Translations under genes and position numbers: made by a program
Shown here: piece after piece, positions 29,241-40,379 of the stretch
How positions within the stretch are numbered: position 1 is the stretch's first letter
Layout: each line of letters begins with the position of its first letter
NCBI GenBank assembly: GCA_958510875.1
Contig: OY294067.1
Span: 260,153,736 to 260,217,735 of the forward strand
Length of the DNA: 64,000 nt
Source of the DNA: Endomychus coccineus
Taxonomy: Eukaryota; Arthropoda; Insecta; Coleoptera; Endomychidae
Direction of reading: 5' to 3'
The notes under the pieces: model-generated
Databases searched by the model: none
What the model was told of the DNA's origin: nothing
The model's input: the letters and a program-made list of their open reading frames with translations, nothing else

Positions 29241-31002
29241 CCACAACTGAATCCAGAAAATAAGAAAATAAAAGCCCAAAAATTCAAGCACATATAGGAG
29301 CTTAAATCAGTTATTCCTGCCGATTGTCACCACTTTTATGATAACTTAAGCCATATCTTGTTGTATTATATCAAACGTTTAGTTTTCTTTTGTATTTTTC
29401 ATATTATTAAAAAATAAAGTTACAGTCAAGCCACACTTTGTTCTTATTTTTGTAGAATCAATAGCTCGTAACCCACCTGGAATATCAAAATGGGGTTTCA
29501 TATATTTTTATTTACTTCAGAAATATGCGTAATTAAATTTTAGTCCTATATCCATGTTTTATTGGTTGAAATAGATTATAGGTTCAAGTGTAGTTAGTTT
29601 TTTTGCTCTCCTGCACAAACAACCATATGAGGGTTACGAGCTATTGCATCTTAAACGACGATATCTGTCAATTCTGCATTTGTGTACATTTCCATTTTAC
29701 TGAAATTCTTATTATTGCACATACTAAAAATCTGTATTTTTTCTTATTGAATTATCAACTCCAGCGAATACTCATCCAACGCGCCATACAATGATGGGTA
29801 TGCTAGAATATTAATGATGACCAGCAAGCTTGAGAGATAAAATAAAATAAATAAAATAGAGTTTTATTTACAAACAATCAATGTGTATTGTTCTTTGAAT
29901 AAATATTTTGTGATCACGTTCAACAGCACTTCTTACGACCCGTTCTCGACCCTGTGTAGCGTTCAGCTCTTTGTCGACAGATTGGTACATCATCTATAAC
30001 ATAAGGAAAATTTGTTTGAATACGTGAAAGTATATTACTAAGAAATAATTAGTTAGAATTTATCGAAATAAAAAAACGAGTTAATGTATGCAAATGCTAA
30101 AATCGAAATTCAAAAAATTGATTACTGATTAGTTATAATATACAAAATGTTCTATCTCAGACGGATCACCCAGTATATTTCTTGTCCATAGTAAGTGGAA
30201 AAATCTCTTGAAACACGTCGAATGATTTTGTTTGGGACATCTCTTGACGTATATTTGAGGATTGAACGAGTAATCCCCTTTTAGGGGACACTCCAACCCC
30301 TCAAAATTGAACATGGAGAGGGATTGAGTGATACGTCATTTGAAAGGTCTTGGAAGCCTCTTCAGAACGGTGTATGAAAAACGCAAATTTAATGGACCGT
30401 TTTCGTCAAAAATTAATTTTGCTGCTCGAATGCACCACCTTGAATATTTTGGTTATTTGTACAATGTACAAGCTCATTTTTATTAGGCATTTTTTACAAA
30501 ATTAAGCAATCTTCAAAAAATCACATTCGTAAAAAATTGAATTGTGTTGTCATGCTTCAATGAAAAAAAAAATTAGATCTGTGTTTTTAGGTCAAATGTT
30601 CAAATTGTCATCCAATAATGATCGCCATTCAAATTGCCCTCGATGAAAAAGGTACCAATGATGCGGTTTTCAACAACAATCCCTGTTCAAACATTAATCT
30701 TTTTGATGGTATTGCGTGTGTTCTTCTCTCATCCAGTGAGAATTTTTGTAGACTAGTAGTGACAAATTTACACTCACCAGAAAACATAACGTTTTCGTTA
30801 TCTAACATGTCCATCCTTCGCCCATAAAAATAAGTTCTCCTATCAAAATCGTCTTCCATAAGCCCTTGAGTAGATATCCTTTTTGTACGGATGCATTTTA
30901 TTTTCTTTCGATGTTTACTATTGATGTATGGCTAACATTGAATGCATGGGTTATATCTGTAATTCGAATGGGGTTGAATATGGGGTCGCATTTTTAAGTG
31001 TG
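29241..31002. other. Mostly unrecognised AT-rich region
   Basis: Contains a short inverted pair, AATAGCTCGTAACCC near 29459 and GGGTTACGAGCTATT near 29631, about 150 bp apart. On the minus strand at 30629-30859, a frame with ENVMFSGECKFV faintly recalls a Tc1/IS630-type catalytic block, but too little is preserved to call it. No other gene seen. Confidence 0.35.
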
Positions 31003-31249
31003 AATTCATAATACTTCGGAAGTTGGAGAATAAAACTCGGTCTTGTTGGTGGATGGATTGACTTGCGTTTCAATTAAGACCAGTATGTCTGCGGGTCGTA
31101 TATGTTTTTAAATTTTACACAAAACTTTTAACATTTAATTTAAAAATGCTGACAAATTGTTTCACCACACTGTGGCTAGAATAGTGGGAATGTGTTCACA
31201 AAATTGTTAACGAGTGGTGAATTATGTGTGTCGATTGAATTATATAATG

Positions 31250-31664
31250 TTAATGATGAACCCGCTGTAGATTTTCCCGAAGAACAAGAAGAAGTAGATA
31301 ATTCTTTTTTAGAGGAAGATGCCTCGGAACAAATTTCGAACTTATGAATTTAACAAATAATCAAAGTGAACTACCATACATAATATTTCCAGGGTATAAT
31401 TTAAAATTCTTACTGGATATCGGTAGCACAAAATCATTCGTTAATCCTGAAATCGCAAAAAAATTCTTCGATAATTTAATCAAAAAAGACCCATTCCAAA
31501 TTTCTACCGCTCGTGGCACTTCAATAGAAAAGTACAGTACTCTCATAAAATGTTCGAAACTATTTAAGATAGAAAATCCTTCTTTAAAATTTCACTCGTT
31601 TAATTTTCACAGCTTTTTTTCATTGTTTACTAGGATTATACAATCTCAAGATAAACTATTATAA
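31250..31664 (+). pseudogene. Errantivirus-like gag end and aspartic protease fragment
   Basis: An acidic gag tail (DFPEEQEEVDNSFLEED, ending near 31346) is followed, in a frame overlapping at the ATG 31344, by LPYIIFPGYNLKFLLDIGST and FVNPEIAKKFF. This is the retroviral-type aspartic protease of Ty3/gypsy errantiviruses (LDIGS in place of the common DTGS). It is followed by the conserved FHSFNFHSFF stretch and ends in a frame break. Most of the reverse transcriptase and RNase H is missing between here and the integrase part. Confidence 0.7.
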
Positions 31665-31849
31665 ACTACCCATTCAATCTAATTGCATTGCAGTTACACC
31701 AAGATCAGAACAAAAAGTGAATATGGACATTACAAAACATTTACTAGCAGAAAAATTCGACGAATATAAACAAAATTGTAATCTAAATTGCAACAGTATA
31801 CATACCGGAAGTATAAAATTTGATATTTCTAACGTCCGAACTGAACATA

Positions 31850-32450
31850 TGAACTCAGAGGAAAAGAAAATTATTACTACTTTGAATAAAAACGCTGATG
31901 CTCTATCACGAATTCAACTTAACGTTTTAACTGCTTCTAAAGCCCCAAAGCAATTTTTGACTATAACCCCATTTACGGAAAATTCAGTAAAGTGCTACGG
32001 AAATATTTCAAAAGCTCTGAACTCAATATGATTAAATGTACAACAAAACTCGTAGATATTATCGAAGATAACGAAATAGTACAAACTATACAAAACTATC
32101 ATGAGAGTAAAACGAATCATAGAGGACTAAATGAAACAGAAAATCAAATAAAAAATGTATATTATTGGCCTAATCAACGAAAATCTATACAAAACTATAT
32201 CAATAATTGTGAAATATGCCAAGTAACAAAATATGACAGAAACCCCTTAAAACTAAAATTCAATATAATGCCTACTGCCGTGAGACCTTTTCAGATCTTA
32301 CATGTCGACAATATTTTTTGGAGAACGTAAAATTTTTAACAATAGTCGATTCATTTTCCAAATATACCCAAGCTTATAAATTAAATTCGACTCAAGGCAT
32401 AGAAGTTGTTAATAATCTCGTAAGATATTTTACACACCACTGTAGCAAAT
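31850..32450 (+). pseudogene. Errantivirus-like integrase fragment
   Basis: Begins with an RNase-H end (ALSRIQLNVLTA; DALS is typical). The frame at 31992-32330 contains the HHCC zinc finger (YHESKTNHRGLNE, YYWPNQRKSIQNYINNCEIC), and HVDNIFW is the start of the catalytic core. The rest of the core (IVDSFSKYTQAY) lies in another frame up to 32450. Integrase inserts retroelement DNA. This copy is broken, with the RT deleted upstream. Confidence 0.72.
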
Positions 32451-32519
32451 AATATCAGATAAGTGTACAAACTCATAAGGTAAAAATGCATTTTATAAAA
32501 GACTTATATGATCACTTGT

Positions 32520-33310
32520 TAATACTTTCTAATACTATTTTAAACAGAGAACTCCATCACGTTTTACAAATTGAATACCCTACATTCCAGCATAATGAAA
32601 ACTAGAGATTTATTCTTAGCATTACAAAAAATATCTTCACTTTATAAAGAAAGTCTACCATTTAAATTGAAATACGAAAACATGTTAGATTTAGATCGAT
32701 AATAAAAATTAATTGTAAAATCGAATCTTCCACAATTAATTATTTCTTATCAGTCCCAATTGATTATGACCAAGAGTTCGAGCTCTGCTATTTACACCCA
32801 ATTCCAACTAAATACGAATCAGAATTTGTAACCATAATTCCCGATATAAAATATCTATTGAAATCGAAAAAAAAAACATTATTAAACTTCTAAACGACAT
32901 TTGTATGAAAGGTGAAATATATCAATGTCCTAATTACACCCAACGTAATCATAACTCATTATGCGAGAAGGGAATATTACTAAATAGAAATTCAAGCTAA
33001 TGTCAGTATATTCATTCGAACATCCCAGAAAACCATATGAAAATCATTCCTGAAATTAATCAATATATTGGAATATTCCCCAAAAAGGAATCAAAATAAA
33101 ATGTCAAGAAGGGACAGAATCCAGACAACTAACGGGAATCTACCTGATAAAACAACACACATGTAAAACGTATTTTCACAATCATGAGATGACGTGCATA
33201 GACAGCACATATGGACAACCTCTTGTGATTAACAAATTAAAATTCGAACACACAAAAAATGAAGTTCTCAAATTTAGTGTGGATTTAAAGGCTCTGAATT
33301 TGTAGTTAGT
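32520..33310 (+). pseudogene. Env-like remnant of the errantivirus-like element
   Basis: Downstream of the integrase part several short frames with many stops hold cysteine-containing segments of the type found in errantivirus envelope-like third ORFs (for example a stretch around 32880-33000 with four cysteines). There is no continuous frame and no intact membrane segment. Position and cysteine pattern support the call; sequence identity is weak. An old, inactive endogenous copy. Confidence 0.4.
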
Positions 33311-33774
33311 TGAAATTCAGACTCGAAAGATTGAACAACTTTGTAATAAAGCTCTAATAAGGATAATTCATTTTTTAAAAACTATTTTTCGGTAGTTCGA
33401 AAGTTAATCTAAATATTTTTGCTGGCAACGGAGATATTGACGAACCCATAGGAGTCCGGTCTTCTGTTTTTAATATTTATCGTTAATTGTGAAATAATTT
33501 TGGTCTATGCAGAGTGAGATTACATTTAATATTTCCGGTGTTATTACCGGTAAAGTATTATTGCAAATTAAAAGATCTTCAATTAGACTGATGGTCAATT
33601 GTGTGGGAATACTCGGAAAAGGGTTCTTGACATCAAATTATACAAGTTTGATATTTGTCTTTAGTTCGACATCTTTTATTTTTTTTATTGATCGAAAGGA
33701 GTTTTTTATACTGTATGTAGGTTTAAAGTTTGCATATGTTAATATTATGTTTACTGACTTTTCGATTTGAGAAG

Positions 33775-34023
33775 TTACAAGCTAAAAAAAAAGACTCTAA
33801 TTACGCAAATCACCTGTTAGAACATAACTACGATTTCACCCTTGATCTCGATATTCTACATATTCAGGAAAAAGGACATAGAAATATTGAAACACTCAAA
33901 AACAATAATAATAATGTGATATTAAATGATCAAATCGACACTTATAATTCACCGCTTGTTAACAATTTTGTAAACACGTCCTTACTATTATCCACCCATC
34001 CCTCAATTTGTACTACATTCTAA
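33775..34023 (+). pseudogene. Penelope-like endonuclease C-terminal fragment (third type)
   Basis: Reads SNYANHLLEHNYDF, DILHIQEKGHRNIETL and ILNDQIDTYNSPLVNNF. This is the C-terminal tail of a PLE GIY-YIG domain (NHLLEHNH..., LEILH, ND...NSPL). It differs from families A and B. It lies directly before the right inverted arm (34091-34161), as expected for a PLE 3' end. Confidence 0.6.
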
Positions 34024-34200
34024 TCCCTGATATTTAAGGACATACTTTTAGATTTAGCTTTAGTTGATAACTCATCGCTTCGATAATGCCACAGTGTGGT
34101 GAAACAATTTGTCAGCATTTGTAAATTAAATGTTAAAAGTTTCGTGTAAAATTTGAGTTTTATTCTGCAACCTTCGAAGTCAATTTATAATTCAAATTTC

Positions 34201-34979
34201 ACGTATGTCATGATTTTTGTTAAATATGTACAGTAATCGAAATAATGAATTTATTCCATTTGGCGTTTACACATTGTCAATAAAGAGTGTAATTTAGAAA
34301 AAATACAAGTAGATTCAAAAGTCTACTAGAAAAATTATAAAACAACAAAAGTTAAAACAGTTAATAGGAATTTGGGACCATATGAAACAAAAAAAGTGAT
34401 AAAAATGTAGCATTAATACGGCGTAAAGAAAATGTACATCTAAAAAATTTGAGACACGTTATTGTTACAAATGGACACTTCATCTGCCTCGCATCATTCT
34501 CAATTAAATCAGTAAAATGTAATTATTGACTAACCTCTATATGCCACTGCCCGACACAACTATTGAATGGATACTACAGCGAAAGAATCTTATTCTCATA
34601 TAAAGTCAGAATGAATCCGGTATATGTTCGAATACATTGTAATTTTATTGCAGTAATTAAAACTCGCCATATAACAACTCTAATTGAACACTATAAAATT
34701 AATAACTATCGATAACGACTTTGAAATGGGTCAAATAATGAAAGTCCATTCTCCGATAAAATTACAATGTATGAAGCGTGACACCCCTCACGGTTTATTT
34801 GTTCGAATTGTACATTTATCGCATACCGGTAATAATTAAATCTATATTTAATAGTTTTGTTTCCAATTTCATTTCTAGTTAGAAGTCAATTGATCAAAAT
34901 ATGCTACTATATATACGACAATCCATTACGTCGTTATTAAAGGTGACATAATATTTAATATATCATAATATCATACGTA
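34201..34979. other. No recognised feature
   Basis: AT-rich sequence with no coding frame or repeat recognised. Confidence 0.4.
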
Positions 34980-35880
34980 CCTGACAAATTTTGCCGATGG
35001 AAATAAATTAATGGACGCTTTTCTAATATTGAACGATAACTCCACAATTTCAAATTTTATTGACAATGTTTTAGTTGGAGATGATTCTACACCAAGATAA
35101 AACTGCAGTTCTATTATAATTCGAAGTTGGGACCCACAGCTTCAGAAAGGCGTTAGAAAATTGAGAATCACCTTCGAAAACACTCATGTCATATAAATCG
35201 CGGAATAATATTGTTGTAGTAATTAAATTAAAACATATGACCTTTAGCTGCAATGAAGTACAATCTTTACTCGAAATTGGGATTAAGTATCAATAAAATG
35301 CAGTTGTAATAAAATGCAATTTTTATTCGAAATTTTATTGAGGTCGTACAGTGACATACATAAGAATTAAAATCTTTCCAGACATCACATACCATATACG
35401 AGGTAAATACATAAATTATCCGCAAATTTTATTCTATAACTTCTGACGAGTCATGAGTCCTTTCCAACTAAATCGATCCCTAGGAAACCGTTGATAACAA
35501 TTTTGGGCGAATCGGTCCCACTATTTTCCAGATGGTTCCCCAAACGGACAGAACGTTACTCAAATTGGGGCCAGTGGTTCTATTAGTTTTACCTCACCGA
35601 ATTTCAACAATTCTACAAATTCGTTGAATTCTAGTTGTGAAAAATAAATATCGTTACTTACCCAGAAATATAATATCGTACGTACCTGGTAAATTTTGCC
35701 GATGGAAATGAATTAATGGACATTTTAGTTGGAGATGATTCTACACCAAGATGAAACTGCAGTTTTATTATAATTCGAAGTTGGGGCCCACAGCTTCAGA
35801 AAAGCGTTAGAAAATAGAGAATCACCTCCGAAAACACTCATGTCATGTAACTCGTGAAATAATATCGTTGTATTCGATCT
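34980..35880 (+). repeat. Diverged tandem duplication and copy of the MADF-unit 5' end
   Basis: 34978-35220 and 35689-35870 are direct repeats: CGTACCTGACAAATTTTGCCGATGG, TTTTAGTTGGAGATGATTCTACACCAAGAT, CCCACAGCTTCAGAAA and AACACTCATGTCAT recur in order. Between them, 35220-35445 matches 25545-25720, the presumed 5' end of the MADF gene unit, but with the donor as GAG-GTAAATA. It looks like a relic or solo end of that unit. Confidence 0.65.
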
Positions 35881-36010
35881 AATGTACAAATAAAATAATA
35901 TATACTTTAGCTAATATATACATCAACCGCGAAGAATTCAATTTGTATAATGTGTGAAGTTTCATGCTTTAAATAGTTATATACATTAGCCGTAACATAT
36001 ATATATATAT

Positions 36011-39000
36011 TTGTATGCTTTCTTGGTATATTGGTTCGTATATATACTGAAAATAAAATGAAATAAAAATTCTTTTTGACGTTTCGACAATGTTTATTGC
36101 CTTTATCAAAATGTGAATTAGTGTTTCCATGTAATTTAGAAAAGAATAGATGATTTCGATTAATGAAATGCGTCTGCAGCCGACTTGTGTTTTGAGATCC
36201 AATTAAAACTGCAGAAAACATTGGATCGGTTGTGTGTGAAAGAGTTATGTATGGCTAATTACAATTTGAAATGGATTGAATTTGATTAAATACAAGACAT
36301 TCTAAGATTGTACAATTATAAATATCTATGATTATTGTATGAATTAGTTATTCTATGATAAAACACTCTATCCACATCTATTATAATCAACTATACAAGT
36401 TTAAGATAATTCTATGGAATTTTAACCTCAAAATTGTTACTCACAGTGTCATAGTTAAACAATACGTTATCTTTTTTAGGTTGAATTTTGAATAGACATT
36501 TACAAATGTCAGATATTAAGAGGTTTCAATACTTTCAATTGAAGATAAGCATTATCTAAGTACTCACTATTGAGAATGATGTGATTATCATTGATTTTTG
36601 AAAATTTTGGTATTTTTCTTAAACTTTATAGTCGTAATAAGTATATTTTCCTATTTTCCCTTCTGATTGGCGAAAGTATTCATCATCTTTGAGAACGTTT
36701 TCAATAAATGGACGGTGTAGAATCCATAATTTTCTCCAATTTTCTTATAAAAAGCCATGATTCTTATGATGTATGTATATTGATGTTGAGAGTAGTGTAT
36801 TCTTGAAAAATAAAAAACCTATTTCACCAGGCGAAATTATTCTTTTATTGATATTCTTGAACCATTTGTAATATTTGTATGCTTTCTTGGTATATTGGTT
36901 CGTATATATACTGAAAATAAAATGAAATAAAAATTCTTTTTGACGTTTCGACAATGTTTATTGCCTTTATCAAAATGTGAATTAGTGTTTCCATGTAATT
37001 TAGAAAAGAATAGATGATTTCGATTAATGAAATGCGTCTGCAGCCGACTTGTGTTTTGAGATCCAATTAAAACTGCAGAAAACATTGGATCGGTTGTGTG
37101 TGAAAGAGTTATGTATGGCTAATTACAATTTGAAATGGATTGAATTTGATTAAATACAAGACATTCTAAGATTGTACAATTATAAATATCTATGATTATT
37201 GTATGAATTAGTTATTCTATGATAAAACACTCTATCCACATCTATTATAATCAACTATACAAGTTTAAGATAATTCTATGGAATTTTAACCTCAAAATTG
37301 TTACTCACAGTGTCATAGTTAAACAATACGTTATCTTTTTTAGGTTGAATTTTGAATAGACATTTACAAATGTCAGATATTAAGAGGTTTCAATACTTTC
37401 AATTGAAGATAAGCATTATCTAAGTACTCACTATTGAGAATGATGTGATTATCATTGATTTTTGAAAATTTTGGTATTTTTCTTAAACTTTATAGTCGTA
37501 ATAAGTATATTTTCCTATTTTCCCTTCTGATTGGCGAAAGTATTCATCATCTTTGAGAACGTTTTCAATAAATGGACGGTGTAGAATCCATAATTTTCTC
37601 CAATTTTCTTATAAAAAGCCATGATTCTTATGATGTATGTATATTGATGTTGAGAGTAGTGTATTCTTGAAAAATAAAAAACCTATTTCACCAGGCGAAA
37701 TTATTCTTTTATTGATATTCTTGAACCATTTGTAATATTTGTATGCTTTCTTGGTATTGTTTAACTATGACACTGTGAGTAACAATTTTGAGGTTAAAAT
37801 TCCATAGAATTATCTTAAACTTGTATAGTTGATTATAATAGATGTGGATAGAGTGTTTTATCATAGAATAACTAATTCATACAATAATCATAGATATTTA
37901 TAATTGTACAATCTTAGAATGTCTTGTATTTAATCAAATTCAATCCATTTCAAATTGTAATTAGCCATACATAACTCTTTCACACACAACCGATCCAATG
38001 TTTTCTGCAGTTTTAATTGGATCTCAAAACACAAGTCGGCTGCAGACGCATTTCATTAATCGAAATCATCTATTCTTTTCTAAATTACATGGAAACACTA
38101 ATTCACATTTTGATAAAGGCAATAAACATTGTCGAAACGTCAAAAAGAATTTTTATTTCATTTTATTTTCAGTATATATACGAACCAATATACCAAGAAA
38201 GCATACAAATATTACAAATGGTTCAAGAATATCAATAAAAGAATAATTTCGCCTGGTGAAATAGGTTTTTTATTTTTCAAGAATACACTACTCTCAACAT
38301 CAATATACATACATCATAAGAATCATGGCTTTTTATAAGAAAATTGGAGAAAATTATGGATTCTACACCGTCCATTTATTGAAAACGTTCTCAAAGATGA
38401 TGAATACTTTCGCCAATCAGAAGGGAAAATAGGAAAATATACTTATTACGACTATAAAGTTTAAGAAAAATACCAAAATTTTCAAAAATCAATGATAATC
38501 ACATCATTCTCAATAGTGAGTACTTAGATAATGCTTATCTTCAATTGAAAGTATTGAAACCTCTTAATATCTGACATTTGTAAATGTCTATTCAAAATTC
38601 AACCTAAAAAAGATAACGTATTGTTTAACTATGACACTGTGAGTAACAATTTTGAGGTTAAAATTCCATAGAATTATCTTAAACTTGTATAGTTGATTAT
38701 AATAGATGTGGATAGAGTGTTTTATCATAGAATAACTAATTCATACAATAATCATAGATATTTATAATTGTACAATCTTAGAATGTCTTGTATTTAATCA
38801 AATTCAATCCATTTCAAATTGTAATTAGCCATACATAACTCTTTCACACACAACCGATCCAATGTTTTCTGCAGTTTTAATTGGATCTCAAAACACAAGT
38901 CGGCTGCAGACGCATTTCATTAATCGAAATCATCTATTCTTTTCTAAATTACATGGAAACACTAATTCACATTTTGATAAAGGCAATAAACATTGTCGAA

Positions 39001-39104
39001 ACGTCAAAAAGAATTTTTATTTCATTTTATTTTCAGTATATATACGAACCAATATACCAAGAAAGCATACAAATATTACAAATGGTTCAAGAATATCAAT
39101 AAAA
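36011..39104. repeat. 864-bp units: two direct, then two inverted copies
   Basis: A unit starting TTGTATGCTTTCTTGGTAT recurs at 36011, 36875 and 37739, exactly 864 bp apart. At 37758 the sequence turns around. Inverted units begin TGTTTAACTATGACACTG at 37758 and 38622, again 864 bp apart, and the last is cut at about 39104 by (TA)n. The copies appear identical or nearly so. Frames inside, such as the one starting MFSAVLIGSQNTS, are only repetition. The unit carries a hammerhead-like motif and could be a small non-autonomous Penelope- or retrozyme-type element. A collapse or hairpin artefact of assembly is possible. Confidence 0.85.
38105..38146 (+). ncRNA. Variant hammerhead-like motif in the 864-bp unit
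   Basis: TTGATAA (38110-38116) sits where CTGATGA is expected. Stem II is GGCAAT with ATTGTC (6 pairs, one G-U) and loop AAAC, then GAAA (38134-38137), CGTC. The two core changes are C3 to T and G8 to A, which would keep a 3-8 pair. Stem I is weak (about 2 pairs). The same motif recurs in every unit: near 38970 on plus, and near 36070 and 36935 on minus. Confidence 0.45.
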
Positions 39105-39221
39105 GAATATATATATATATATATATAACTTAAGATATATAGAATTAAATTTTCTGAATTATGAAGATAACTTAGATAATTTAACATAGGATTATAAAGA
39201 TGAATAAACGTAAAAGATTGA

Positions 39222-39293
39222 ACCATAGGCGGGATTCGAACCCACATTTCTGGATTTCTAGTCCAGGGTGTTTACCAATTACACCACTTCGGT
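39222..39293 (-). tRNA. tRNA-like gene, anticodon AGA, left arm
   Basis: The reverse complement of the right-arm copy (39742-39813), with no difference that I can see over 72 nt. Box A and box B are both intact. It lies in the left arm of the palindrome, so the two genes point towards each other's mirror image. Confidence 0.6.
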
Positions 39294-39741
39294 CCTATTA
39301 GATTTTTATATTTTTGTAAATATAAACCTCTGAAAGGATAGTAGATCATTGATGAACACAATGCGATTCGATGCCCTACCATAGATCAACTATTCACGCA
39401 TATTCATCTAAAGTTCAGTCGTTTTTTGAAGTAAGGATTGTAGGTTAGTACTGCTATGGTTGGCAGTTACTTGACAGTTCTTATTCAAATGACAGCATCC
39501 CTGGTTCTTATATATTTCAATAGAACTGACTGAGAATTGTTCTGGTTAATTATAAACAAGTTTAAAGTTTCTTTGCCTAATTGGTACTAACCTACAATCC
39601 TTACTTCAAAAAACGACTGAACTTTAGATGAATATGCGTGAATAGTTGATCTATGGTAGGGCATCGAATCGCATTGTGTTCATCAATGATCTACTATCCT
39701 TTCAGAGGTTTATATTTACAAAAATATAAAAATCTAATAGG

Positions 39742-39813
39742 ACCGAAGTGGTGTAATTGGTAAACACCCTGGACTAGAAATCCAGAAATGTGGGTTCGAA
39801 TCCCGCCTATGGT
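39742..39813 (+). tRNA. tRNA-like gene, anticodon AGA, right arm
   Basis: Folds as a cloverleaf. The acceptor ACCGAAG/CTATGGT has one mismatch and one G-U. The D stem is GTGT/ACAC. The anticodon stem CTGGA/TCCAG has loop CTAGAAA (anticodon AGA, serine). The variable loop is only 4 nt, and the T stem is GTGGG/CCCGC with loop TTCGAAT. Box A (TGGTGTAATTGG) and box B (GGTTCGAATCC) match the pol III promoter. A true tRNA-Ser should have a long variable arm, which is absent, so this may be a re-coded tRNA, a pseudogene or a tRNA-derived repeat head. Confidence 0.6.
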
Positions 39814-39879
39814 TCAATCTTTTACGTTTATTCATCTTTATAATCCTATGTTAAATTATCTAAGTTATCATATATAATA

Positions 39880-40076
39880 CCACAAGAGCTTCAAAATTAT
39901 CGGGTATTTCCAGATAGGTTCGTTGCAAACAAATGAAGGAGTCAAGTTTTTCAGGTTAAAAAATCACGAGCGCAAAGCGCGAGTGATTTTTCCTGAAAAA
40001 CTTGACGACTTTATTTGTTTGCAGGGAACCTTGAGGGAAATGCCAGATAATTTTGAAGCTCGTGTGGTATTCGGGG
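39880..40076. repeat. Hairpin (MITE-like) element
   Basis: TACCACAAGAGCTTCAAAATTATC ... CAAACAAATGAAGGAGTCAAG ... is matched in reverse by CTTGACGACTTTATTTGTTTG ... GATAATTTTGAAGCTCGTGTGGTA. The centre AATCACGAGCGCAAAGCGCGAGTGATT is itself a palindrome. The whole element folds into one long hairpin. No ORF. Confidence 0.75.
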
Positions 40077-40379
40077 GATTATTTTTCCGTCCCAAATGAA
40101 CATTTCCTTTGACTTTTTTATCGATGGTGGACAGAATTCAACCTGTCAGTTTGAAGTTTTATATATGGCAACTACCAGAGAAAATATTCAAAAGATATTC
40201 AGTATAATTCCATGTAGGTTGTACCACGTGACGTCGAATGGCGCAATTCTATTGGTCGATATTTGGGTCGGAAAAATAATCTTCATAATTCAGAAAATTT
40301 AATTCTATATATCTTAAGTTACATACACGATAGTGGCCAATTAGGCAAAGAAACTTTAAACTTATATATATATATATAT

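Larger units (their letters stand above)
31003..34200 (+). mobile_element. Composite: errantivirus-like remnant between inverted Penelope-like arms
   Basis: 31112-31182 and 34091-34161 are inverted copies (CAAATTGTTTCACCACACTGTGG against CCACAGTGTGGTGAAACAATTTG). Similarity continues outward after a 70-bp insertion in the left arm (GAATTCATAATACTTCGGAAGTTGGAGAATAAAACTC against the end near 34195). Between the arms lie a gag-pol-env-like remnant (about 31250-33300) and a Penelope endonuclease tail (33775-34000). I infer a PLE with inverted LTR-like ends that was split by a retroelement insertion. Confidence 0.55.
39126..40320. repeat. Nested palindromic element with tRNA-like arms
   Basis: The outer pair AACTTAAGATATATAGAATTAAATTTTCTGAATTATGAAGAT (39126) is inverted at 40278-40320. 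Inside, 39165-39480 and 39590-39872 are near-perfect inverted arms, each carrying the tRNA-like gene and the ACTTCAAAAAACGACTGAAC segment. Next to them is a separate hairpin (39880-40076). The CCAATTAGGCAAAGAAACTTTAAACTT segment of the inner spacer (39556) recurs inverted at 40336. It sits between (TA)n tracts at 39105 and 40365. Confidence 0.75.

Noticed and set aside
30629..30859. Tc1/IS630-type transposase fragment on the minus strand
   Set aside because: Only a faint VMFSGECKF block is seen, the key Asp is Gly, and no termini were found.
31003..34200. Direct LTRs of the errantivirus-like element
   Set aside because: The only long repeats found at its borders are inverted, not direct.
36837..39128. 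Several identical 70-88 aa frames (for example those starting MFSAVLIGSQN or MDLKTQVGCRR)
   Set aside because: They repeat only because the 864-bp unit repeats; overlapping frames are open on the same stretch, and there is no motif.
39742..39813. Ordinary tRNA-Ser(AGA)
   Set aside because: The long variable arm is missing and the acceptor has a mismatch, so it is listed only as tRNA-like.
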